Counted from the stretch's first letter, positions 1 to 11,299 are shown. The stretch is 64,000 bases of DNA from Vandiemenella viatica (GCA_031002005.1 CM061919.1:37599088-37663087), one strand, 5' to 3'. Notes: generated from the letters alone by a model not told the origin. Numbers and translations: made by a program.

Positions 1-107
1 GATTCCTTCTTCACCTAAGGATTTCTGAAGTTCTGCTGGGATCTCATCAACTGCCTGATTTGGTTTTAGGTCATTCAAAGCTCTACCAAATTCTGTCATA
101 AAAACAA
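1..107 (-). pseudogene. LINE reverse transcriptase fragment (CR1/RTE-like), cut by gap
   Basis: These 107 bases differ at only about four positions from 49228-49334, where the same strand encodes the region just upstream of the RT fingers (translated motif IPAELLKSLGE, followed by RYETEEIPLAF). It is therefore the minus-strand copy of the same LINE family seen at 48560-49530 and, as 3' ends, at 34460, 35120 and 44965. The right side runs straight into the assembly gap, so the true extent is unknown. The close identity means either a recent pair of insertions or an assembly duplicate. Confidence 0.8.
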
Positions 108-1107
108 NNNNNNNNNNNNNNNNNNNNNNNNNNNNNNNNNNNNNNNNNNNNNNNNNNNNNNNNNNNNNNNNNNNNNNNNNNNNNNNNNNNNNNNNNNNNN
201 NNNNNNNNNNNNNNNNNNNNNNNNNNNNNNNNNNNNNNNNNNNNNNNNNNNNNNNNNNNNNNNNNNNNNNNNNNNNNNNNNNNNNNNNNNNNNNNNNNNN
301 NNNNNNNNNNNNNNNNNNNNNNNNNNNNNNNNNNNNNNNNNNNNNNNNNNNNNNNNNNNNNNNNNNNNNNNNNNNNNNNNNNNNNNNNNNNNNNNNNNNN
401 NNNNNNNNNNNNNNNNNNNNNNNNNNNNNNNNNNNNNNNNNNNNNNNNNNNNNNNNNNNNNNNNNNNNNNNNNNNNNNNNNNNNNNNNNNNNNNNNNNNN
501 NNNNNNNNNNNNNNNNNNNNNNNNNNNNNNNNNNNNNNNNNNNNNNNNNNNNNNNNNNNNNNNNNNNNNNNNNNNNNNNNNNNNNNNNNNNNNNNNNNNN
601 NNNNNNNNNNNNNNNNNNNNNNNNNNNNNNNNNNNNNNNNNNNNNNNNNNNNNNNNNNNNNNNNNNNNNNNNNNNNNNNNNNNNNNNNNNNNNNNNNNNN
701 NNNNNNNNNNNNNNNNNNNNNNNNNNNNNNNNNNNNNNNNNNNNNNNNNNNNNNNNNNNNNNNNNNNNNNNNNNNNNNNNNNNNNNNNNNNNNNNNNNNN
801 NNNNNNNNNNNNNNNNNNNNNNNNNNNNNNNNNNNNNNNNNNNNNNNNNNNNNNNNNNNNNNNNNNNNNNNNNNNNNNNNNNNNNNNNNNNNNNNNNNNN
901 NNNNNNNNNNNNNNNNNNNNNNNNNNNNNNNNNNNNNNNNNNNNNNNNNNNNNNNNNNNNNNNNNNNNNNNNNNNNNNNNNNNNNNNNNNNNNNNNNNNN
1001 NNNNNNNNNNNNNNNNNNNNNNNNNNNNNNNNNNNNNNNNNNNNNNNNNNNNNNNNNNNNNNNNNNNNNNNNNNNNNNNNNNNNNNNNNNNNNNNNNNNN
1101 NNNNNNN
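108..1107. other. assembly gap of 1000 N
   Basis: Exactly 1000 undetermined bases, the size usually used as a placeholder for a scaffold join of unknown length. No coding claim can be made across it, and the sequences on its two sides need not be truly adjacent at this distance. Confidence 0.99.
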
Positions 1108-1156
1108 GGGCAATAGTTACCACTGTTTGTTTGTTAATACCTACTTATGCTATTAG

Positions 1157-1369
1157 TTACAGACTCAATTGCCATTTTTTTGCTAGCAACATTGGCACAA
1201 GTTCAATGTTTCTGGTGTGCTGCCTCAGGATGGCCAGCCTAAACGCAGTTCGTCCCCATACATGCCAAATTTTAACATCTACAATTAATTGACCATGAAC
1301 TAAAAATCCAGAAATTTGTAACATATTTAAGTAAATATCATCCACAGACTTGATATTATTTGTTGACAA
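1157..1369 (-). pseudogene. ankyrin-repeat-like remnant
   Basis: A 70-residue minus-strand frame contains WGRTAFRLAILRQHT followed by IELVPMLLAKKW, which matches the ankyrin pattern G-x-T-A-x-x-x-A then a short helix ending L-L-A-K. Ankyrin repeats mediate protein-protein contact and are about 33 residues, so this would hold one to two repeats. The next-upstream bases (1370-1500) contain in-frame stops and no clear further repeat. It could be a scrap of a host ankyrin gene, a processed pseudogene, or chance resemblance. No splice sites are convincing. I infer a remnant, not a functional gene. Confidence 0.35.
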
Positions 1370-1760
1370 ACATAACCTTCAACGCAAACTTTTCAGTGGG
1401 ACACTATAGCTTTTTAAATTTCCGAAGACATTCTTTCCTTCTGGCACTCTTCTCTAAACAATTAAAAATATTGACAGGAATCTCATCTACTTTAAGTGGT
1501 AGACCAGTAAATTTTCAGCAGCAAAATTAATAAACTGGCACATTCAACCAATGACAAAATCTGGATGAGTTTCTTTCAAAATTGCTGAAACTCCATTTTT
1601 CTGTCTCATTATTGGAGGGTCATTATTGGAACAGAATGCCATAACGATATCAACTGGTATTCGGCAAAGTTCCAATTGTGTTAATATAAGGTTACCTATG
1701 TTATGTCCCACTCAAATGCTAGTACGCATAGAACAGTTCGTATTTATTATCTGTATAAGG
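1370..1760. other. no recognised feature
   Basis: AT-rich sequence with stops in all frames. The only open stretch (from 1626 on the plus strand) runs into a poly-T tract and has no protein-like motif. It leads directly into the tandem-repeat block. Confidence 0.6.
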
Positions 1761-2935
1761 TGTTTTTTTTTTTTTTTTATCAGTAGTCATTATCTCCCTT
1801 CATACTAAACTGAAATCAATGAATGAAATGTCATTTTATAGTTTTATAGTTTATGGCCTCCACTTTGGTCACATAATGTTTTAAGAAAGTTTTTTTTTTT
1901 CAGAATTTGACCCTTAAAGGGCAAAAATATCTAAATGTTTCTAAAATGCTGGTTTTTTGTGTTACGAGTCATTTATCTTCCCGGAAACCTATCTGAAATT
2001 GTTTAATGATGTATCATTTTAAAGATTAAGATCTTCACTTTGGTTATATCATATAATAAGACAGCAATTTTTCAGAATTAGAGCCTTAAAGGGCAAAGTA
2101 TTAATATTTCTGCATAGCGTTTGTGTCATGAGCCATTTATCTCCCTTCATATCTAACCGATATAGATAAATGAGGTATCGTTTTAAAGATTAAGGTCTCC
2201 ACCATGGTCACATTATATTATAAGAATGGAATTTTTTGTAATTCGACCCTTAAAGGGCAAAAATGTCAATATTTCTAAAATTCGTTTTTTGTGTCCCTAG
2301 CCATTTATCTCCCTTGGTATCTAAACGAAATCGATAAATAAAGTAGCTTTGGCGACATCATATATTAAAATATATTTTTTGTTTTTGTTTGGAATTCAAC
2401 CCTTATAGGGAAAAAGTATCAATGGTTCTACAACGCATTTTTGTGTCATGAGCCATTTATCTCCATTAATCTCTAAGCAAAATAGGTAAATCAGGTATCA
2501 TTCTAAAGATTAAGATCTCTGCTGTGATCACATCATATTTTAAGATAGAAATTTTCTGATTTTAACCCTTAAAGTTCAAAAAATCAGTATTTCTAAAATG
2601 AATTTCTTGTGTCTTGAGTCATTTATCTCCCTCGATAATTAAACAAAATTGATATATGGGGTATCATTTTAAAGACTGAGGTCTTCGTAAGGTCTTCGGT
2701 TTTGTTATACCATATTTTAAGAAAGGAATTTTTCAAAATTCTCCCCTTAAAGGGCAAAAGTATCAATATTATTTCTACAATGTGATTTTTTATTATTATT
2801 ATTACGAGCCATTTATCTCCTTTGATACCTAACCAAAATCAATCATATCGTTTTAAGGATTAAGGTCTCCAATTAGGTAAAATCATAAATTAAGAAAGAA
2901 TTTTTCGGAATTTGATGCTTAATGGAGTTGCGTGT
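1760..2935 (+). repeat. tandem repeat block A, about seven units of 150-190 bp
   Basis: A core (GAGCCATTTATCTCC, then TTTTAAAGATTAAGG, then a run around CCTTAAAGGGCAAA) recurs near 1791, 1971, 2131, 2301, 2451, 2621 and 2811. Units differ by substitutions and small indels, so the array is old. The same unit forms the array at 12186-13545, and in both places the array is followed by the same unique tail, so the array is part of a dispersed element and not a local satellite. Confidence 0.9.
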
Positions 2936-3262
2936 ATGAGACAGTTCAGAGCCAAGTCCCTAGATTGCAGCAGCAGGTTTATAAACATTTTATTCGCACA
3001 GCAACCTATATCACAGAGATGTTGATATTATGTGTGCATTTTCTTCAGGTTGGTTGTATTCTGTTTAGGTCAATGACAGTTTGTCGTACATACAGTTTCA
3101 ATTTTTCCTAACCATTTTGTAATATGTTGTAAGTATTTTGATGCGTACCTATTACACTAAACAAATAAATATTTGATACAAAAGTGCGGTTCTACTTTTC
3201 ATTATATTACAAGTATTCAGCCTTACTATTCGTCGAATTTTATTCGCAAAATTTTTGCATGG
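2936..3262 (+). mobile_element. unique tail following array A; candidate Helitron-type 3' end
   Basis: The tail aligns in order with 13521-13742: GAGACAGTTCAGAGC, TATCACAGAGAT, a stretch with CTATTA-ACTAAACAAATA, then TTGCATGGG. Similarity stops just after CTAG followed by T here (3258-3262) and TTAG followed by T in the other copy. A short inverted repeat (GCAAAA / TTTTGC, about 3246-3258) lies just upstream. A hairpin then CTRR before a T is the Helitron 3' pattern. No Rep/helicase frame is seen, so any Helitron would be non-autonomous. The shared end is seen; the class is inferred. Confidence 0.4.
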
Positions 3263-3292
3263 GTTGTCTAGTCACCATAAAATATAACAACA

Positions 3293-4807
3293 ATGGGATA
3301 TAACTTTGCATTGATCCAAAGAATTTTAGACCTTTTATGTCACCTCTACAAACTGCTTGAAAGAATGATCTTAAACCGGCTGTTGCCTGTAGTTGATCCT
3401 TTGCTTATTCCTGAACAAGCTGGATTCCGTCCGGGTAAAAATTGCACAGGACAACTACTAAACCTCACGCAGTTTATAGAAGATGGATTTGAAGCTCGTA
3501 AGGTAACAGGGGTGGTATTTGTTGATTTGTCAGCAGCGTATGACACCGTCAACCATCAGCTACTACTAGTCAAGTTCTACAATCTGACCAGGAATTTTAT
3601 TCTTAGTAAGTTCATTGCTACTCTTCTGCAGAACCGCAGATTCTTTGCTGACTTCCAAGGTCAGCGTAGCCGTTGGAGGCCACAGAAGAATGGTCTACCC
3701 CAAGGAAGTGTGCTAGCCCCATTATTGTTTAACATATATACCAATGATCAGCCTATACCACGCAAATGCAGGAGTTTCGTGTATGCTGATGATCTTGCTC
3801 TGGTCTCACAGAGCAAAGACTTTGAATCAGTGGAGAGCACCCTTACCAACGCTCTGGAAGATTTGTCAAGGTATTATAGCACGAACCAGCTTAAACCAAA
3901 TCCTACGAAGACACAAGTATGTGCTTTTCATCTAAGGAATAAAGAAGCAAATCGTAGGTTAAAGGTAACATGGTCGGGGGTCGAACTAGAACACTGTGAT
4001 ACTCCAAAATATCTAGGAGTGACCCTTGACAGATCACTTACATTCAGGAAACATTGCATGAACTCCAAGCTGAAAGTTTCCAGTAGGAACAATCTCATAA
4101 GAAAACTGGCTGGATCGCAGTGGGGCAGCCAACCTGAAACAATTAGAACTTCTGCCTTAGCACTATGTTATTCGGCTGCAGAGTACGCCTGTCCCGTATG
4201 GCACAGTTCAACCCATGCCAAACAAGTAGACATTGCACTTAATGACATGTGCAGAATCATAACAGGCTGCTTAAAATCAACTCCAGTCGAATGGCTCCAC
4301 CGTCTCGCAGGAATAGCACCACCTTCTGTTCGAAGGGAAATAGCAGTGAACAAGGAAAGGAGGAAAGTGAACCATGAAAAATCTCATCCACTATATGGGT
4401 ATATCCCTCACAGGCAAAGACTTAAGTCCAGGAAAAGTTTCCTAAGAATATCTCAGGAACTTACAACAACAACTGAAGAAGCCAGGTTACAACTATGGGA
4501 AGCTAAGGCTCCCTTTCCGCATGGCTGGGGAAGAGTGTCTGAATCTTTGCCACCTGGTTATGACAAGGGATGGTTGACATGGAAATCTTTGAATAGGCTG
4601 AGATCAGGAGTGGGCAGATCCAAAGTGAATTTAGCAAGATGGGGCTATACTGAGATCAGTGATATCAAGTGCGACTGCGGTGAGGACCAGACTGTCCAGC
4701 ACATGCTCCAGTGTCAACTGTGTCCAGCATCCTGCTCGGCAGCTGAACTGTATGATGCCTCAGAAAATGCACTGGAAGTGGCCAAGTTCTGGTCGATTAT
4801 AATTTGA
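3293..4807 (+). CDS. non-LTR retrotransposon ORF2, RT domain to C-terminus, frame intact but 5' truncated
   Basis: A 504-residue frame without stops. RT motifs are visible: motif A VFVDLSAAYDTV (Asp 78), motif B NGLPQGSVLAPLLFNIY, and motif C FVYADDLALV (Asp 166 and 167), then the thumb motif PKYLGVTLD. The C-terminus has a Cys/His cluster of the form C-D-C-x8-H-x3-C (CDCGEDQTVQHMLQC) as in Jockey- and CR1-like LINEs. The endonuclease and the start of the RT are missing: homology seems to begin about residue 12, so the annotated ATG lies in flanking DNA. The protein would copy RNA into DNA at a nicked target. A short 3' UTR ends in an AATAAT-rich tail near 4855. It directly follows the end of the tandem-repeat element. 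The unbroken frame suggests a fairly young copy. Confidence 0.85.
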   Translation: MGYNFALIQRILDLLCHLYKLLERMILNRLLPVVDPLLIPEQAGFRPGKNCTGQLLNLTQFIEDGFEARKVTGVVFVDLSAAYDTVNHQLLLVKFYNLTRNFILSKFIATLLQNRRFFADFQGQRSRWRPQKNGLPQGSVLAPLLFNIYTNDQPIPRKCRSFVYADDLALVSQSKDFESVESTLTNALEDLSRYYSTNQLKPNPTKTQVCAFHLRNKEANRRLKVTWSGVELEHCDTPKYLGVTLDRSLTFRKHCMNSKLKVSSRNNLIRKLAGSQWGSQPETIRTSALALCYSAAEYACPVWHSSTHAKQVDIALNDMCRIITGCLKSTPVEWLHRLAGIAPPSVRREIAVNKERRKVNHEKSHPLYGYIPHRQRLKSRKSFLRISQELTTTTEEARLQLWEAKAPFPHGWGRVSESLPPGYDKGWLTWKSLNRLRSGVGRSKVNLARWGYTEISDIKCDCGEDQTVQHMLQCQLCPASCSAAELYDASENALEVAKFWSIII

Positions 4808-4859
4808 TGGTTGTAATTGTGTAACTGTATGTTTCTGATACGAAATAATAATAATTGAT

Positions 4860-5735
4860 ATCATTGCTTCCATTTGTTTCCACTGAAGATGGAACATCCT
4901 GAAGATGCTTCAAAACTTAAAATATTGCATCATTTTAACCAATTTCTTTTAAATTCAAGTTGTTTTCATGTGACCACGGTATCAAACCCATATTTTTTCA
5001 CAACTTCTGATAAAGGGAAGATCATCTTGAGTAATGCAACTGCAAGATCAGCTGTACTCAGTGGCAATGAAAAGATGCTTGGCTTTAATTGCATTGGAAT
5101 TTCCAGACTTCGCAAAAATTGTTGATTTTGTAGTTCACTTCCTTTGATCAATAACTCCAACGTTTACTGCACTTCACATGAATGACCAAATCATTTCTTC
5201 CAATATGTGCTATGTAATCACATCCACAAAGGATGAAACAATTTTTTTGCTCTTTCTTGATTTTAACATGCACAAAAATTGTACAGAATATGGTTTCCTA
5301 AGTGTTTGTTAATTTGTTTCTTTGAGTAACATCAGGGTTACACAGTCTATCAGCCATGTAATAAACACGGGACAATCTGGAAGTGTAAGAGCTGATTCGA
5401 CAGTATCAATGTAAAATCAGAGAGACAGATTGGTTTATTATTGACTGTAGTAAAATGTAGAGTACCTTGGCATAATCTTATAGTGACATGAAAGAAGCTT
5501 CAACACACATAAAACAGCATATGCTGCCATGAATGAAATAGGAAACCTACCATAACAGTTCATAAAAACTGCAATAACCTTAACCCATATAAAGATCTCA
5601 CATACACGATCAAATTTTAGTTTGGAACTTTGTAAAATAACACCATTAAGTTACACAATCATAAAATACCAACACTTTCCGTAAATTTTACAGGAAAATT
5701 GTAAAAGTTGGCAGGTATGCATCCCCTGTCAATTC
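4860..5735. other. no recognised feature
   Basis: AT-rich, stop-rich sequence. The 83-residue frame at 4874-5125 has no motif I recognise and has an equally open frame on the other strand, so I do not call it a gene. Confidence 0.5.
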
Positions 5736-5738
5736 CTA

Positions 5739-5846
5739 GCAAGCATGAAAGGGTACACATAGTTGCCCAAACACTTGCACCAACATTTCATGGATTTCCG
5801 TTGACCTTTTACCCAATTTGAAGAAGAACTTAATGTTGTATGGTTG
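5739..5846 (-). pseudogene. mariner-type transposase N-terminal scrap
   Basis: The minus-strand frame contains NIKFFFKLGKRSTEIHEMLV followed by QVFG, the pattern of the first helix-turn-helix (HTH_48-like) of mariner transposases, in which a Lys/Leu-Gly-Lys-x-x-x-Glu turn is followed by Met-Leu-x-x-x-Tyr/Phe-Gly. That domain binds the terminal inverted repeats. A stop follows after about 36 residues and no catalytic part is nearby. It differs from the element at 59845 and may belong to the same lineage as the remnant at 36690-37640. Confidence 0.55.
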
Positions 5847-5989
5847 CCCGATGGTTTTTTGGCACAAATTTCTGTTGAAATTAGTGCAATGGTACTGAGA
5901 GGGTAGGCCCAGAAATGTCTGTACATGCTTCCACATGTGACCAACATTTCTTCAAGCATTGAATATAGAAATATCAGTCCATACACCAA

Positions 5990-7424
5990 TTTTTATAGAC
6001 AAACCTAGTGCACAAGGAAGCTGATCCACTTATGATAAATGTTGAAGCTCCATTTTTTTAGTAAATTGGTCATGATTACCACAGCTAACAATAGATTTAA
6101 AGATGGTGTAAAAATAGAACAAAATCTCCACCAAAAGGAAAAGGTGATGAAAGAAAATTGGAAGATAAGGAAGAAGAGATTCAAAGAGAGGCTAAATGAA
6201 AACCAAAACATCCATCAAAAGAAAAAAAGCGATACAAGAAATTTGGAAGGAAAGGAAGAAGCAGGAGAACAGTTCTAAATCAAAGAAGAGCTAGATTTCC
6301 AACTGATCCAGAATTTCATAGTGACTTTAATTTTAAAGGCATAAGACTTTTAAGGATTAGTTTGGTGGCAAGTTAAATGACGACTTTAATATTGGTGAGA
6401 TGGAAAAAAGGGGTATATTTAGCTTCATTAAAATCTTTTAGATCACCTTAGAACCAGAAACATAAATTCAAAGTGAATCCATTGTTTTCTCCGATTCATG
6501 CCGACAAGGGAGACTATTTGTGTTTTGGAAAATGAAGATATCATATGAGTGCTTACTTCAGTGGTATTTTTGTTGCAAACCCATGCACCTGATGGTGAGA
6601 ACATGGAGAGTCCATGAATCCCCATTGTGGCCCATACAGTTTTCTGCCATTTTCAGCTTCACCCTCTGTCATAACTAGACCTTGGATTTTAGGCAAATAC
6701 ATTTTTGTTCACAAAAAATGAAAATAACATCATATATATACGATTTATGGATATTTATGTCTGTTATTTGGGATTTTATACTGCCTAAAAGCTCCTAAAT
6801 TGTTGCTCGGACCTATTTGATGTATTCTTCTTTCCAATATCGCCAAAACTGTTTTTAACTCAGGAAAAAAAACTTTGTCAGGCGTTTATTTCTAACAATT
6901 CAAATGAACGTGTATGGGGTAATTGTCATTCGGTCCCCGTTTTCTATCAGACGCATAGAGGCTGCAGTGAGCCATGTATTCTTGTAAAGAACCAATATGA
7001 CCAAGGTATCGATTACAAAATCATTTTTAATTAGGCAGTGGTTTAACTAATTTCACCATTTCCCAACGGAAGGAAACATTATATATTGCGACGTGTGCTA
7101 CAAATACGTGAGTTGACAGTAGCATTGGATGAAACAGTTTTAATTATTATATTAACAATACTTTAATAACGTAATTGAAGTACACATTGCTTTGTTAAAT
7201 ATTTAATGAAAATGGTACAGGCATCCTTCTACAGTATCGCAAGTGTGAACTTCATTTCTAGGCACAAGACAGAAATTTAAATTTAAATAGCTGTTATGTT
7301 GTCTATGTTTGAAACTTTTAAAAACTAAAGGTCACAGGGTTCCTAAGGCTCCTGCCCCTTCCCAATGAATTCACGGACATAGTGTTATGCATTCGCAATA
7401 CAACCATTGGCAATAGGAGGATGT
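5990..7424. other. no recognised feature
   Basis: AT-rich sequence without coding motifs. The plus-strand frame at 6039-6278 is a Lys/Glu-rich stretch of the sort produced by A-rich DNA. I see no terminal repeats or tandem structure. Confidence 0.5.
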
Positions 7425-7622
7425 CAAGTGGTTAGTGCCATACTCTGGCTGTTCTTTACCTTCCCATGGACTTTTTCCACAATACTTATTGGATAGCAGG
7501 CTGAGTGAGCCTGAGAAGTTTTCAGTTTATGAGGAAAAATTAATGGTTTCATGGGGGATCGAACCCCGATCATCTAGGCCTCAGCCAGGTGATTTACCAC
7601 ATTAGTTATGTCGCGGCCTGTT
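7425..7622 (-). mobile_element. tRNA-derived SINE
   Basis: Read on the minus strand, the segment begins CAGGCCGCGACATAAC, has a degraded A-box-like stretch (TGGTAAATCACCTGG) and about 30 bases later a perfect RNA polymerase III B box (GGTTCGATCCC, within 7555-7570). The rest is unique sequence. No poly-A tail or target-site duplication could be fixed. The family differs from the SINE at 26063 and from that at 47272. Confidence 0.6.
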
Positions 7623-8725
7623 TGAAACTTTTAACCTGATATTACTAAAAGACTGAGCAATTATATCAAAATAACATAAATAATAAAATAATCTGTATAT
7701 TTAACATTTCACACCAACAATCTAAATAGTAAAAAGTGAATTTTAAATATATACATGGTGCAATTTGGTTGTTCAAAACAAATGCCCAATTGTGTTTGGC
7801 CAATAGTTTAACTACCCGCAAATTATGGAATTTAAGATCTTAGGATGTTGACACAACAACCTGCATTTTAAATTTAACTATCTATTTATAAATAATATTC
7901 AGACAGCAATAATAATAATATATATAATAAATTATGTGCATATAAACATATTAATTTTTGTATCAGTAAATAAATATCCAACAGATTTGTATTCCAAATT
8001 TTTCAGTCAGTAGGAAATATGTGACGAGTTTCACTGATTTTAATTTAAATAAGCCCAGCTAGCTGAAGCCAATTAAATTCAGTAATGTTCTGCTGAATTA
8101 CACTTTTTGATGTTGCATTATAAATTAACGAATGTTTATTAATGATATTTTACAAAAATAACCATAGTTTTGATTGCCTATTTTGACATTGGAATGCAGC
8201 CTATTTTAGGCACCTAAAATAAGATTTTTAGAATCTAAAAATCTGAGGTCTAGTCATAACATAAGTTGCATTGGGGTTATGCAATATTCACATTAACTTG
8301 ATCATTATGCCTGTGATATTTCTCTTCTGGAAGATGCTAGAATTATTTGAAACAGCTGCTAAGTATTAATTCACCCTGTAATAGCTAACAGGTGACACAT
8401 AAATGGAACCAAGTCACTGTTGTTACAAATTTGACATATGTTCTGAAAGTTTTAATGAAGTTAACACTGGTATCAGATTTCACACTGTTGAAAATATTCA
8501 AGGCATTATCGAACTTCGAAATCCTTTAGAAGATTACAGGTCACAACACTGGTTAAAAACATACTCTCTTACAGTCATCCTAAAGTTAAGAGTGAGCATG
8601 ATGGTAATTTTCAAATACTGCTTAAAACATTTAAAAAAATCATTCATTGAATTAGTTTAATGTTTTCTTGGAATGAATAGTAAAGTCCACAGACTTGTTC
8701 TGAGGGCAGATAATTAAATTTTAAG
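7623..8725. other. no recognised feature
   Basis: Very AT-rich sequence with short simple repeats (AATAAT near 7905-7925). The plus-strand frame at 8403-8660 has no recognisable motif. Confidence 0.5.
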
Positions 8726-8727
8726 TA

Positions 8728-9964
8728 CAGTAGAACTCCAATTATCTGAATCAATTGGGACCGGACCCCGATCGGATAATTGGATTTTTTCTGAAAAAGG
8801 GTTTATTTTAATTCATTATTGGATGTATGTTGAAAATGGGAGAAAAACAGATTTTAATTAATTAAATGAAAAGGCAACACTTTATCATGTTAAATGTACT
8901 TACAAGTGCTGTACATTAGTACAGTATGTACGTACTGTACTGTAAATAAGTGATATTACTCGGTTTGTTTCCCGAGAAAAGTTTATAAATAAACGCCGAA
9001 TAAATTGCATTCATTTATAAGTGATTGCTTGCTGAACATTCGGTCAAAGTAAGCTGTTTGACTGTAATCATCCGTTTTCGGGCAGCCAAGTCGCGCATCC
9101 GCTTGACAGTTGCATCTGGTCACACTCGGACTGACGCTCCATTCACATCAACGCTGATGGTCCCGTGTCTGCTTCAACTTCGATATTAAGGTCAACTTCT
9201 TCCTCAACACTTTCTTCTCTCACACTTCAATAAGTTCATCATCATTTAGAATTTCATACCCACGGTCTGACTAATCTATATCTTCAGCACTAACTTCTGA
9301 ACATCCAGGAATTTTCAAATGAATGTTTTTGATTTCTTCAAGTCACATGTCATCACATCTTCTCCTGTCTCTTCCATTTCTTTTTCTTGAGCTTCTTTTT
9401 CCTTTTTCTTCTTTTCCTTTTCTTCTTCAGTTGGTATGCCTTTCAACTTGATCCACGCACGTCTTAATGCGACTGCCTTAAAAAAGCTCCTAGCTTCCGC
9501 CACCATGTAAGTGAAATCTTTCAAATTTATTTTTTTGTGGTTAGCCAACACACCACCTACTTCGTCTTCGCCCTCCACCAAAAGTTTCCCTAAAGTTGCC
9601 TTCTGTAATGGTGTTTCATGGCTTCGATAACAGACTGGTCCATTGCTTGCAACAAGTTTGTGACATTTGGTGGTAAAAAGGTTGGTTTTAAACTGGCCAT
9701 TCCCTTTTTCCAAAACTTCGGTGGCATAAGTTGGGGCATTATCAACAACCAAAAACACTTTACTTCCATCTATTCCAAGAGATTTTTGGCACTTTTTCAC
9801 TTCAGGGATGAAAATTTCACTGTACTACTCTGTAAACAATTCTGCAGGCTTCCAAGCTTTGGGTTGGTTTTTATAAAAGAGGGGAAGTTTTTTTGCAGTA
9901 CGCTTCCATCTTAATTAAAAAAGCAATTCGGATAATCAGAGTTTGGATAATTGGAGTTCTACTG
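8728..9964. mobile_element. pogo/Tigger-type DNA transposon
   Basis: The ends are inverted copies that share the first 19 bases, CAGTAGAACTCCAATTATC. They are flanked by TA on both sides (8726-8727 and 9965-9966), the target duplication of Tc1/mariner/pogo elements. At 1237 bp it is about half the usual Tigger length. Further GGATAATTGG motifs are repeated just inside both ends. The minus strand carries the C-terminal half of a transposase (9310-9905); the DNA-binding N-terminus is absent, so this copy cannot move by itself. Confidence 0.9.
9310..9905 (-). pseudogene. pogo/Jerky-type transposase, C-terminal part
   Basis: Minus-strand translation begins with YKNQPKAW (about 9880), has an in-frame stop, then continues KVFLVVDNAPTYATEV, in which VDNAP is the second catalytic Asp of the DDE domain of pogo/Jerky proteins. 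It goes on through GQFKTNLF, TLGKLLVEGEDEVGG and RRAWIKLKGIP to a Lys/Glu-rich tail. The CENP-B-like helix-turn-helix and the first catalytic Asp are missing, and the usual LQPMDQG-like motif after the Asp is degraded to NGPVCYR. It is a relic that lies wholly inside the terminal repeats of 8728-9964, which fixes its identity. Confidence 0.85.
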
Positions 9965-9966
9965 TA

Positions 9967-11088
9967 GTTAAATTTTGAATTTAACTTATGCGACGTGACA
10001 CGTTAGTTTGATGGTGAATGTGCACTTACGGAGAAATGACATGCCCATCCTATACTGACTAAGTACTGCAGAAAACTGCCTCTCCAAGGGAGTTCTGATT
10101 CGATATTTATAGTCCTGGCTAATCCTGAGCCGGCATATTCCAGAATAAAAGTGTATTCCTGAGGGAAAGTACTACTCTCTTGTGAATTACAAAAATCCCT
10201 TCTCATGGTACACTATTTTCACACAAATTTTCCCGAAATTTTTATATGTTATAGTCTGATTCATTCCCAATCTTTTAAGTTGTAATTACCAATTTTATCG
10301 TAATTATTCTCGTTTAAGTTAACTTCCCTTAAAAGTCACACATGGTGATATCATCAAGTTTCAATATTGTAATTTCGTTTCTCTTCCTTTGAATCTCAAA
10401 TTACTGTTAAACTGTTATATTATTATTATCAAATGAATTTTTCTTTTTCATTTAAGCCTACTTTTGTCTTCTTAGCTCTTTTATTTACAAACTTCATTTA
10501 CCTTACTAAAATCATATTTGGAAATAAATTTACTTCAATTTTCTCCAGGATGAGCATAGCTATGCTAAAAATAAACGGTGATATTGAAATTTAGAATAAC
10601 TCTATTCATTTATTGACAATTTTAAATTTTGTACTTCTTCTTTTGTTTATCCTGTGCAGGTAATGAAATAATACTTGAAAATTAACTTTCTCTTTAAAGA
10701 AAATTTGTAGCCTATACATGTTACACATCAAATTGACCATAATTTTATGCTTTTATTAGTGAACATGGAGGCAACAAACAGGGTTAACAAAAAAGTTTCA
10801 CTTATAGCGTTTTCTGTTCCTTTACAAAAATGGCTAGAATTTGATCTGAAAAGTGCTATATTGTTAATAAAATGACTATAAATGCTATTTTTTATATGAG
10901 TTATACGTAATAGGCCTCCTGCTAAACAGTTTAGGCAAGATAATAGATATATGACACCTCCTGAGAGGGGGGGAATAACAAGCACGATGAAAGAAACAAA
11001 AACAACTCATCTTTCTGCCCAACACTCAATGTTCTATAAGTCTTTGAGACGTGTATTCTTCTAGATTGTTATGTATGTAGAGCCATCA
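9967..11088. other. no recognised feature
   Basis: AT-rich sequence. Minus-strand frames at 10003-10206 and 10728-10985 show no motif I know. No terminal repeats or tandem repeats were found. Confidence 0.5.
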
Positions 11089-11096
11089 ACATAGGA

Positions 11097-11299
11097 CAGT
11101 GGTTCTCAAACTTTTAAGCCCCACATACCCCTATAAAATTTCACAGGCACTGGTGAACCCCTTGAGATAGTGACAGTGAGCAATATTCACCATTGTGCAT
11201 GTTATAGCCAGTCTGCCTTTACGGAAATCTTGTCGCGAAACCCCTACGATCAACTGGCGAACCCCTACAGGTTCGCGTACCCCACTTTGAGACACACTG
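11097..11299. mobile_element. hAT-type MITE
   Basis: The left end is CAGTGGTTCTCAAACTTT; the right end, read inward, is CAGTGTGTCTCAAAGTG, a typical hAT pair. The flanks ACATAGGA (11089-11096) and CCATAGGA (11300-11307) match at 7 of 8 bases, the 8-bp duplication expected for hAT. At 203 bp it has no coding capacity and would have needed a transposase from elsewhere. Confidence 0.85.

Noticed and set aside
83..1123. Long minus-strand open frame over the left gap
   Set aside because: It consists almost wholly of undetermined bases; only a few residues at each end are real.
6039..6278. Lys/Glu-rich plus-strand frame
   Set aside because: Low-complexity product of A-rich DNA, with an open frame also on the opposite strand; no start context or homology seen.
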